This document shows, piece by piece, positions 49,945 to 61,303 of a stretch of DNA of 64,000 bases. The DNA is from Seriola aureovittata (Eukaryota > Chordata > Actinopteri > Carangiformes > Carangidae). Within the stretch, counting starts at the first letter, position 1. Every line of letters starts with the position of its first letter. Under the pieces are notes generated by a model. The model made no database searches, was not told the origin of the DNA, and was given only the letters and a program-made list of their open reading frames with translations. Made by a program: the position numbers and the translations under genes. The stretch lies in NCBI RefSeq assembly GCF_021018895.1, contig NC_079382.1, positions 14,579,001 to 14,643,000 of the forward strand. Direction: 5' to 3'.

Positions 49945-52900
49945 CAGTTTACAGGAGGCATCAGCTGCGTATGTCTTTGTCATCCTTCAGTCAAAGATGC
50001 TTCCTAAATCGACAAAGAGACAAATGAGCAGATGAGCCTTGTTTATGCTTCATGAAAGGTTATGTTTAATAAATGTTCCCATAGTAAGTCACTGAAGGAC
50101 AGTCAAGTGTATTGATTAGCAATGATGAATTCCCTTTCAATTAGAGGCAGCTGTTAAATAAGTAAAAAAAAAAAAAAAAAAAAAACTTTATATGAAAAGA
50201 CATTAGTTTTGATGGAGAGCCTTCATCGATTGTTTCCGTGATTCACATGAGTGAGTTCTGTAGATCACAAGCAGCACTTATAAGTGATTCATGAGCTCTG
50301 GCACAGTCCGTTTATGAGCTACTGTAGTTCGCAAAGCTTGCACTAGTGGATAGTCGGTGGGGATTTAATTACAGCAATGTAGCAATCAAAACAACACTAC
50401 ACAAATTATAACAAGCGAGACTGTTTTACTTTTAATGGAAGCTTTAAAACTCTAAATGATCGACTTTTATTTTCTCAATGCTGTGTCAGATTTAGTTTAC
50501 AGTCAGTGAAAACACATTATTTCTTCAATCCAGTCATTTTCCTGTTGTGCAGGTCTATATTATATTGCTTAACATCAGCTCATCGTATTCATGATAGAGT
50601 CAGCTTTTTTGTTTTTTAGCTGCTCCTCTGGCACCAAATGCAGTCAGCAATACCCCATGACCTGTTTCCATTTATTGAACGGGTATTTTGGTCCCTTAAA
50701 TGCAAGACCCTTGACACTTGGGGAGGGACTGGGGTCGCTGACCTGGATGCCCAGAGAGAGGTGTTGCAGCTGGGATAGTGCTCTGGAGAGGTGGTGCTGG
50801 TGCTGCTGGGAGCAGCTGTTGTGTGTTAGACTGTCAACACAGTAATGAAGGAGTGGTTAAATCTGGCACAGGGTGTTTTGGTTGAATTTTTTTTTTCTCA
50901 GGTTATATTACTTTCTACTTGGTTTTACTTAAGATACTTTGGAGATGCCTGTGTTTGATGCATAAGAGAAAGAATGTTCCCGGGTTATTCTTTTATTTTG
51001 AACTCCTGTTTGGTGTCAACAAGCCATATTTACAGAGGTATTAAACATTTTTGGCTTTTACATTCTGCGTATCTACATACCAAACAAGCCAGCCGGCATG
51101 TCAGAACACTGAAGCCTGCTTCAAACCCTTCATCACCGCCATCGCTGGGGTCTGGGATCTCTGAACCTCCCCTATTCCTCATTCTCATGGGAACTTCACC
51201 GCCTTTCAATGAGCCGCCTGGTTCACCTCTCAGCACTGGCCGCTCTGGGGTTAACTCCAGAGGTCATTGGTCACAGGATCACAGGCTCCACAATGCCTCA
51301 GATTGTTGATTGTTGATGCTAAGGTGGGCGCTGAGAGGAGGGGTAGGACTGTGTGTATGTGTGTGTGCATGCATGCATTTCTTTGATTGTGTGCGTATTT
51401 ATCTGTTTGTGCGCGCGAGCTTATGCGAGTGCCCGGGCGCATGTGTGAGCGTCCTTTTTTCTGCGTGCATCCTTACATGTTTGCCCGTGTGCTCACGCAT
51501 GCTAACGCAGTGAGTGTAAAAGGAGGAACCTGATTGGCCGGACCACCGTGGCAGATGAAACTTGATGGACTGCAGGCTCTCTAAGCTCCTGTTGATGGGG
51601 ATTTGGAGGCCTGTCTTTGAGGGAGGAGGGGATGGGGAGGGGTCGGGGGGGGTGGTGGAAATTCAATTTCCTCCCCCTGCTCGCCGGCGCTGTTTGGATA
51701 GCTTGGCCCAGGATTGAAGAGGGTGTGTGACACTCCAGATTACCCACTCACTGAGAGTTTGCTGAGAAAGTGGTGTCTGATCTGCAGCATGCCATGACTC
51801 AACACAGGAGGAATGTGGCACAGCAGAGCGCTGTCAGTCTGTCTGTCAGTCCGTTCTCTGCCATTTCCCTTACGATTTCTGAGTGAGTGACAGCACGTTT
51901 GTTCAAAAGATTTCCATTCGGACATGAATACTTTATTCAGGTATTGATCTTGCGAGGGCAGTGTGTATGCAAATCCAACCTGTATTGACATCTGTTTATT
52001 TATTGATTGCGCATAATCAATACTCATGCTAAACAGTCCGTGTGTTGAGGTTCCTTGCTTAGGATGCACCGTGGTGAGTCAGTTAGATTGTTCATTGTTT
52101 TCATTAGATTGTTTGCACTGAGTCTTATTACTACATGTTAGACCTCTATGTATTACTAGTATATCTGTTTTACATTGTATGTTATTAGAGTTACTGACAC
52201 TTCAGTTTAGGGACTGTTTTCTTTTCACTACACTGATATTTTATTTTTTTTAATTTCCATAAAATCCTTTGAATGCATTTAATTGCATCAGAAATTCATC
52301 ACATACATTGGCTCCTGTTTCCTAAATGTGCCTTTCTACTGTTCACTGGCTTCTCTACACACATCCAGCATCAGAATTGCTTTGTGCCAGCCACTGTTAT
52401 TCATAGGGAGGGAGTAAAGGTCAGATTATCTTAAAAAAAAAAAAAAAGCCTTGAAAACATCTTGTTTGAACACAGGCAGCAAAAGTGTTTGTACCTGAGC
52501 CAAACAGCCACACTCAAAGGCGGGGTGAGAGAGCCGGCTGCCTCAGAGGGGTGGAAGATGTGATAAACATTAATATATGGGAAAACTGCACATTCTCAGA
52601 CAGTCTCTCCTGGAAGGCATTCAAAGGGCTGCACTTGCTTGTTTACACAAATAGTGCCGCGAATCAAAAAAAAAAAGAGAAAAAAAAAGAAGATTTATAG
52701 AAAGAAGGTCAAACCTAGCTTACTCTCTCACCTTCACATGCTGGGCCAGTCGGGGTGTGGATGTCTTTTTTTTGATGTCACAGCTACAGAAATTTCCTGA
52801 CATAGTTCCTCCTAGTTGCAATGATGTTAGGGAAGGTACGAGGGGAGGGGGTTTTTCGAAGCTGTTTCACTGTCCAACAAGCACTTCTGATGTCACATCT

Positions 52901-53918
52901 CAACAGTGTCAAACATAAAGACGCTGCTACCTTGGGCCATTGCACGCTGCTCGGATTTCACACCTCCACACCACACACAAAGTGGAGTCAGTTTTAGCTT
53001 TGACCTTGTTTTAGATGACCTTTCTGTGCACAACTAATGAGGTGACAGTTTGACGAAAAAAGATTTCATGCACCCCGACCCTTCGTGACCGTCAGGTTCT
53101 TACTTGTCTTCCTCTCCACAGGAGGATAATGTGCGTTGTAACTGAAATGCATAATTCAAAAATTGTCCTGGCAAACATTGGTGACGTAATCCTGTGTAAC
53201 ACTTTACCTCAACACTATGTCCTGTGTCCCACGGCTCATAACTGCTAATCTTGCGCAGTGGGCCTCAGTCTTGTCCTCGATTTCTCCCACATCTCCATCT
53301 CCTCCCAAAATGATGGCGCTGTCATCTCCTCATTCTCCTCTTTATGATTCATACTGTTTGCTCCGGTTTCAAAAAAAATCCATCTGCAGCTAGGAACCGC
53401 ATTCATGTTGCACAATCACTGCATTTTGTATTAATGAATAGTTGGCTAGTACCAAGCCTCACAGAACAGGCTGTCCTAACTAATGACACATTTACATAAC
53501 TCATCCCCCCATTTGCTCCATGAAAGACAATGTCCTCCATCCGAAATCTGAATACAGAGCAACTGGTGAGCCTTGCAGTGACTGGTGTCCTGGTATCTTC
53601 ATATACTGCACTGAGGTGTTTGTTCGAGCGTGCAAACACACACACAAACATATATACAATGCTGCAGGGGGTTGTGTTCCACCTCATCAGGAATTTCAAT
53701 TACCTCTGCATTGTTTGTGCTGTTGTTGTTTTGTTTGTTTGGCCTGGTGGAAAGCTGCGATAGGGATCAGGGAAGGTGGTGTAGTGACACTCGAGTCGCT
53801 CGCCTCCTCATTACTCTCAGCCACCGCTCTCTCACCTAGCCGTAAAATGGAGGAATGTCTTTAAAGCCTCATCCAGTTTTTACTGGGGCGCTGACCACTT
53901 CATCATACGCAGATGTTG

Positions 53919-53981
<63 letters not shown>

Positions 53982-54962
53982 TGTGTGTGTGCTGCATGCT
54001 AGAGAAGGTTGGAAAGCGTTGTGTTTGTGTGTATGTGTGTGCTTCCTGGGTCACATCATGTTATTGTTCTTGGAAAACCCTCTTGATGGAGAACTGTGTT
54101 GCCTGAAGTCTCATATTTACTGCCACAACAAGAGGAAAAGGTAGAAGAACAGGAAGAATAAAAAATAAATGAAGGGTTATATTTCAAAACATGCTTGGGG
54201 AAAAAAAAAAAAAAAAAGTTCAGAGGTAAACATCCAGAACATCCAGGAGTATATTGCCGACACTTTACTGGTGCAAAATTTAAGCACAAACAAGTAGTAA
54301 CACGGATAACATGGAAATGAATAAACAAAAACACTTATAATGTTCTTTGTTTCACTGGCTAAACACGCTACTTACCTGCAGTAGCATATGAGCAGCAGTT
54401 TGAGTGAACACTCAGAACATTAGTGTTAATGTAAACTGTGGTCATGGCAGTTTATTTAGCAGGTATTTATAACTGGTTTAAACATGACTCAGTCCTGTCA
54501 CACTCAGGCAGTCTTAAGACTCAAAGACTAGAGCCAACATGAGTGGGATTATTTCAGTAATTATTGGAATGAAACTAAAGAGTTAAACAGGAACTAGGAA
54601 TGCATTCCTGTTGCAGGCTCTAAACTCATCCTAACTCTGTCCGTGTATACAGAACAATCATACCTCATAGCTACAAAATGGACCTTGAGGTGAAATTGTT
54701 TTACCAGTTGATGTTTGCAGTGAAAAATGAACCATCAAGCTCAATTTATAAACCAACATGGACAAGAAGCTTAAGTGTCCACGGGCAAACTCCACTGGCT
54801 GAGGAAAATCATGTAATTTAATTGAAAGCTTCAGAAGTACTAAATTGACCTTGTTTTGTTGACAACTAAAAAGAGGCACCTTCTCGCAAGCAGTTAGAAA
54901 TGTGAAAGGTGTTGCAACAAATCAAGCTCCACCTCAAAACCCCCCAAAGGTCCTGAAAGCTA
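49945..54962. other. Non-coding DNA, no gene seen
   Basis: Unique intergenic sequence plus the 53.9-kb GT tract and A-rich runs (50164-50185, 52433-52447, 54201-54217). No supported gene. Confidence 0.55.
53921..53991 (+). repeat. (GT)n microsatellite
   Basis: GT repeat of about 70 bp with one TTT break. Confidence 0.95.
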
Positions 54963-55406
54963 AGGCAGAAACTACCAATTATTTTCATTATCAATAATCC
55001 TGCTTTTCTTCTTTTGATTAATCGATAGATATTTCAGATATAAAACATTAGAAAACAGTGAAGATTTTCCATCACAAGTTCTGGGAGCCCAAGGTTATGA
55101 TTTCCAATCTTGTTAAGTTTTGTTTTGTTCAACCAACAAAACCCAAAGACATTCAGCTGCAACAAATAGTTGATTCTGTGTCACTATTTTGATAATGGAT
55201 TCATCCTTTAGGTCAAGGTTAAAAGAAAAATTGCAAAATTGTCTTTCTTTTTTTTTTTTACAGATTTTTCTCTGTTTTACATCATTGTAAACTTAATATC
55301 TCTATTTCTGGACTGTTGGTCGGACTCAACAAGACATTTGTAGATGTCACCTTGGACTAATAAGTGGATTAAGTGATCATGAAATCAATTGTTAGTCGCA
55401 ACCTTA
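54963..55406 (+). mobile_element. MITE with AACTAACAATTRATTTTCAT inverted ends, copy B
   Basis: The left end GGCAGAAACTACCAATTATT and the right end (reverse complement GGTTGCGACTAACAATTGAT) are imperfect inverted repeats flanking about 440 bp. The interior contains GATTAATCGATAGAT and TCCATCACAAGTTCTGGGAG. It lacks coding capacity. It shares its interior with copy A at 48.1 kb. Confidence 0.6.
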
Positions 55407-56469
55407 GGGTCTGCAGAAAGTCTCCCCCCCCTCCATCCATCCATCCATCGGTTTTCTAAAGCCCTGTCACCCTGAACCCTGATACTTGCCTGGACTTGTC
55501 TCAGCCCCACAGCTCTGCTGGGCTTGGGGTATTCTCCTAGCAGGGACCTGAATAGATAAAAGCCAGTTTGTTCACTTTTTGGTGCGAAGGAACCAACGTG
55601 ATGAAAAATGTTCAAAAGCAGCACTTAGTGAAAAGTGCTGTATTGTATAATCATACAAAAATATCACACGGGCATTGGACATTTCTAAAACTTTGTAACA
55701 CTTTCACACATGGTCGAAAACTGCAGACATTAATCAAATCAAAGAAATAAATTAAGAAACTCAAATTACACTAAGGTCACGTGGATTTGACTAAGATGCC
55801 TCCACGCAGAGCATCTATTTGTCGTCTTCAGCATTACATTCACACATGTGGGAGGACGTGGGGTCTTTTGAGTGGATGGAGTAATCCCTGAGTATTTAGA
55901 TGATTGGAGATTAGCCCCAGATAGATAAGATGTGAGGATAAGAGGCATTAGCTTGGTTTAAGATTAGCCTCTCCTCTCTCCTCTCCTCTCCTCCTCACCA
56001 TCTTGTCTTCTCCCTTCCCATTCCATTTGTCTTCCATCTCATTTCATCTGTACTCATCTGTTCACCTCCTGTAACTAATCAGGTGTAAAGCACAAGTCCG
56101 GGCAGAAACCGGATGCCACTGGTGTTTCAAATATCCCTCACACCTCATGACTTCTGTTTCTGCTGAGCTGTGAGAGAGAGAAGAAGAAGAGAGGAGCAGA
56201 TGCAGATATGAAGGCTTTCAGCGCGTCTTCGAGGCTTATCTACACCTTTGATCTATATTGGTTTATTTGGGTATATATCAATCAGCCTCCACCAGCCCCT
56301 CTCCTTCTCTTCCGGCCATGACTTCCTGTCCCAGATTAGTCCTCCATCCTGCCCACCTCAGTTGCTCACGATGCAACAGCACTTCAGGATCACAGGTCAG
56401 AGGGCAAGGGTCGAGCAAAGAGCGTCGTAACGATGTCCAGACTTAGAGCGACTGACCGGTTGCTGTGGA

Positions 56470-56511
56470 GGAGAGAGAGAGAGAGAGTGTGTGTGTGTGT
56501 GTGTGTGTGTG
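56470..56511 (+). repeat. Compound (GA)n-(GT)n microsatellite
   Basis: GA units followed by GT units. Confidence 0.9.
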
Positions 56512-57068
56512 GAGGTAGTTAAATGGTTGAAAGGAAACTGTCCATCAGTGGGAAATCTGAAAACAATTTGACTGCATTAAGGCATTTAAAGCGTCTCCAT
56601 TGATTTCCCTATTGGCCTTTCGTCAGTGCCGCACACACACCCGCTGCTGTGTGCTGTGGGGAGGAGCGCACAGAAGGCCTTTCACAATTATGCATTCACT
56701 TGTCTGTTTGCCTCTTCATTTACACATTTGTTTATTCATTTATTCATTTGCTATTGACTTTGTTTTGATCCAGCTGTCATCTGCTTTAGAACAGATGAAC
56801 TGTGACTTTTTTTTTTTGTGCATGTGCATGTGTGTGCACATACCGTTAGGTATTTAAGTAGCTAGAGTGCTAAAAAGTATGTGAGTGTCAACAGGTCTCT
56901 TCATACCCATAATCTGTTTCCATTCTCTAATACACTCAGCCATCAACTGTCCAATAACACATAATAACATGATTGATAACCAGCTCATTTTCCTGAAATG
57001 CAAAACCTGCAGCAATATATGCCACAGACTAATAAAACCTGTACATTTTTATAAGGTTATAACATTTA

Positions 57069-57494
57069 TTAAAGGAGTTATTTGTAAGTTTTCTTACTGC
57101 TACATAGCCAGCGTTGGCATTAACAACTGTTTACTTACCAGTCTTGGCAGGAGCTTTAGCCATCGTTGCATTTACAAGACAAGAATTTATAATACTCCCT
57201 CTGAGCAGTGCTACTTCTTCATGGTAGACTGGACACTAAAGTGACTCGGTATCGGAAAGTGATGAGACCAATGAGTCCAACCAGGCTGGGGCTAGCTGGT
57301 TAGCATGCTAATTTTAGTAGAAGAAAAGAAATGATAGAAATAGAAGCGAAAACAACAGGATTGCTTTCCACTGCTGGAGAGAGCATCTTGGTGAGTAAAG
57401 GAATGAAGTTTGATGATGAATTCACAACATTCCTTGTGAACAGCAGTTAATGCTAATGTAGGAATAGCAAAACTTACTTAAATAGCTCCTTTAA
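57069..57494. mobile_element. MITE with TTAA-flanked inverted terminal repeats
   Basis: The left end is TTAAAGGAGTTATTTGTAAG. The right end, reverse complemented, is TTAAAGGAGCTATTTAAGTA followed by AGTTTTGC. These are imperfect inverted repeats of about 25 bp over 426 bp. TTAA occurs at both junctions, as expected for a piggyBac-type target duplication, though the termini do not begin CCC. The interior has CTGGGGCTAGCTGGTTAGCA and no transposase. Confidence 0.65.
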
Positions 57495-60294
57495 AGGTTA
57501 AAACATGGCTTAGCAGCATACCCATGGTAAGACACTGTCTGCCTATTTGCAGTGTATAAAATGTGTATGAACACTTTCTCAAAAATCTTTCCCCCAGCTG
57601 GTACAGTATATGAATATATTCCTCTGTGTACAGTCCATGTTTATGCATCTCCACCCATGTTTAGCATAAGCTCATGACTCAACTGTTCCCCTACTACCAC
57701 CAGGACAGTTTGTCAGCGTCTGTGCTCCACAAACAAGGCCTTTTCTCCAAAACTCTCCAAACCCTTTGCCCTTGGCTCGCTGCAGCAGTTCCCATAAAGG
57801 AGCTCGCCGATGCCTCCTTTAATTGTAGCATGTAATCTGACTTAAACACAAGGCTGATAATAGTGCTGTCTATGTGGAGGTTAGGATTAGAAAGGCCCCT
57901 GATTCCTACCAGCTCTCTTATTATCTCCTCAGCCCTGGCCACAAGGAACCGAAGGGCCGACATGCTTGTTTCAAGCAGTGCCAGTTACCCTGTGACTCAT
58001 CTAGGTTGAGAAACATTTGAGGAGAATGGAGCCCCTGTTTTGGTGTGTCAGCGTGCAGCTTGTGGCTCCCTGACAGATTGCCGTGAGACGTGAAGGCGAA
58101 TCTCCCTCCATGCTGTGCGAGTATGGAAAATACACACGCCTTCACCTCAAGTTATGCAGCCCGACCAAACTCCCAGGGAACTGCTGTGACTGGCCAATTT
58201 AGGCTGCATATTTGAGGTGAATGGAAGAGAAAAAAAAACGTTACAGTGTGAGCCATTCTTAAAGGTGGAGATGACATTTTTACTGTCATTGCAGCGCTCA
58301 GCGTTTCCCAAACACATTAATATAGAGTTCTCTCTCAGACTTAGAAAAATACAAGATGTGAATAATCACATCTCGTATCCTCCTATCATTTGATATATTA
58401 CAGGAAAAAAGCTAGACAGTTCCTATTACATATTACTTTGGCACTGCTCTCTACATTGGGAGGGTTGTCTGGAGCTAAATATAGTTGTGAATATGCTGCT
58501 TCTTTTCATTTGACTTTGATTTTGAAAAAGAGTCTGACAAAAAAAAAATCAATGATATGAAAAGTGTAGTTGAAGTCTAAAAAACACTTTCTATTTTAAG
58601 TGTTGATAGTCTTTGCTTATTTATAATGACTCTGCTGCATAATCTGCTGCTTATTTGTCACTTTCCCCCCATTTTTCTCTTGAGTTTCTATTTCCAGAAG
58701 CATTTTCTGAAGTGTCAAAATCACATAAAGACAGTAAAACCTGTCCATGTCTTCTTGCAGGAGAAAACTTGAATTGTTTGGTGATGTTCAGGGACAGTCA
58801 GGCAGAAAGCAGTTCTGCATTAAAACCATGCCGGGGGCTGCTTTGGTGGCGACATTCCCTTCAGATATCAGAGGGATTATTAAAATATGATCCGGGAAGA
58901 ATGGTTCCAATAACTGATCCATGTATTCGAAAGCGGTCCAGTTCACAGGTGTGATGGCTGAAGTGCCCCTGAGCAAGATATTGAATTTCTCAATGACTAC
59001 GCACTCTTTATGAGTTGCTTTGTAAAGAAGGTGCAGCTAAATGGCCACATTGTAAGTGCCCATGCTCTCATTTGTTTAACTGTGTTTACCATGAAGCTAT
59101 AGATCAGTGTCCCGTGGGCTTAAACACCCAGCAGTGCTGTGCATCAGGGAATATTCAGCACAAACGTCCCTAATCAATAGACATGTTTAATGCTAATTGT
59201 CTGCTACAACCCCCATTATATTGATTCTCAGTCACCAGAATCAGAATTACACCAGCTGTAGGCAGAAGTAGGTGCGCACACACGCACACGCACAAACACA
59301 AACACACACGCACATAATCAGACGTGTGCCTTCAAACACACAGAGATTCAGCTTGTTTGATGACGGCAGGAGGAGTCCTTGTATTTATCGATCCTCCCGC
59401 CTCTGAAGGATAAGGTCATCGGGTCATCTGTCACAGAGTTAGAGGCGACAGTGACAGACACACACACACACACACACACTTCAAACAGAACTGACGGACC
59501 ATGCAGTGGCCAGACCTCGTCGGTTAATGGGGGTCATGAGGGAGTGTAGGTTGTGGTTAGGGCAGAGCTAACATTGTTAGGCTGCATTTGATCATGTTGG
59601 ATGGGAGATCATGGAGGTTACAGGAGATAGCTCAAAACTACAAAGGCGACCTGTCCTGTCAACAGGTTGCAGGGGATTTCCTCACCTCTTACCCAGTTAT
59701 CAGAGCCGCTCATCTCGTGTAAACTCTGACAACTGATTGGACTGCCGACGTCACCAGTATATGTATGATGAGTGGGGTGGGGGTGGGGTTATACAGCTGC
59801 GTGTAGGTTTGTGTGAGGGCATATTTTCATCTACAGTATATCTCCATATGCCTATTATATCAGCATATCAGCTGGAGGTCTGGAAGCCGAAATAAGAGAG
59901 TGCCTCACTTGAGTTTGGTTCTCAATGTAAAGTATGCTGCTGACACAGCCTGAGAAGTATTCCTGCTATGCTTTATTCTGTTTCCGCGTCGCTACATCCT
60001 CACTTTGACATTTGGCTGTGATAAGAGGGAAGCCTTGAATCCCACACATATCCACAGTGAATTCCGACCGCTGGATCCCAGCTCCACTCCCACACTCGGG
60101 CGTACAGTACGACTACTGCGCAGTCCTCGGACAATGCTCGAATTCAGGCTGTATGCATGAGGCCCATTCACACTTCCTATCGCTAGCATCTGCAATGCTA
60201 ATGACTGGGTGACTGAGTGTGTTTCTCTCTCTGTGGCAGGGAGAGGTTGTGTTTTCTCTATGCATCTCTGTCCCTCCTTTTTTTTTTTCTTTTC

Positions 60295-60298
<4 letters not shown>

Positions 60299-60372
<74 letters not shown>

Positions 60373-60374
60373 TC
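60299..60374 (+). repeat. (TC)n microsatellite
   Basis: TC repeat of about 70 bp with one GTC break. Confidence 0.95.
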
Positions 60375-60884
60375 CTCAGCTCCGTAGTTGCGTGGGCGGC
60401 ACATCTGAAGCCGCATCAAAGCCTCAGACGTCAAAAGAAGCCGTGTGGCTCAGCTGTGCGCAGAATGTGGCACAATCTTGGTAGTAAATGTCATCTGAAG
60501 GATTGTTTACAACATTTCTTTGTGGTTGCTCCATCAGATGTCCAGTGTGCAGGCGCAGGCACAGTTACAGTTTGCATTGATTGGACTGCAGCTGTGCGAC
60601 AGTTTCTTTCACTTTCTCCGTTGTGCAACTTGATTTCCCCCCAGGTTCAGATTTCAGCTTAATATTAAACACCTTCTTGTAAAGTCATAAGTCTGCTCCC
60701 ACTGCAAGTTCACAGGAACTCCACAGGATTTATTCCACCTGAGAAATGTTTTGAATCAGTTTTAAACACATCCTCCCCTTCATGCATTCAACCCTCCCAC
60801 TCTCTCTCTCTCTTTATTTCTTCATGTCTCTCTCTACATCTGTCTCCGACTGCTCTCCATCCTCCATCTCTCTGCCTCTGTCAG

Positions 60885-60889
<5 letters not shown>

Positions 60890-60936
<47 letters not shown>
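60890..60936 (+). repeat. (CA)n microsatellite
   Basis: CA repeat of about 46 bp. Confidence 0.95.
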
Positions 60937-60938
<2 letters not shown>

Positions 60939-61262
60939 AGCACACAGGGAGCTTTCTTGAGTTTGGAGACTTTGTTGTATCAGTGTCAGTTTTGACTTTC
61001 CTCCCTCAACCAACTGCCGGCCAGGCAGTGAGGAGGACTGCTGGCGGCGCAGGGCCGTGCCGGAGGTGACTTCCTGTTCAACAGCTGGGCCCTTGTTCGG
61101 CCCCAGCCCAGGCTACACTGCGATAATCTCCCATGAGTCTTTCCACATGGGCAGTGAAGCCGTCGTGTCGCACCACTGTTTTTCCTGCCTTCCAACAAAG
61201 AAGAAAAGGTGATTGTGTTAAGACCTCTCAGCCCACTGCTTGGGGTCCAAATGTGTTTGTGT

Positions 61263-61264
<2 letters not shown>

Positions 61265-61293
<29 letters not shown>

Positions 61294-61303
61294 CCGTGTG
61301 TGT
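61265..61303 (+). repeat. (GT)n microsatellite
   Basis: GT repeat with one CC break. Confidence 0.9.

Noticed and set aside
56885..57244. 119-codon plus-strand ORF
   Set aside because: It runs into the MITE at 57069 and has no family features.
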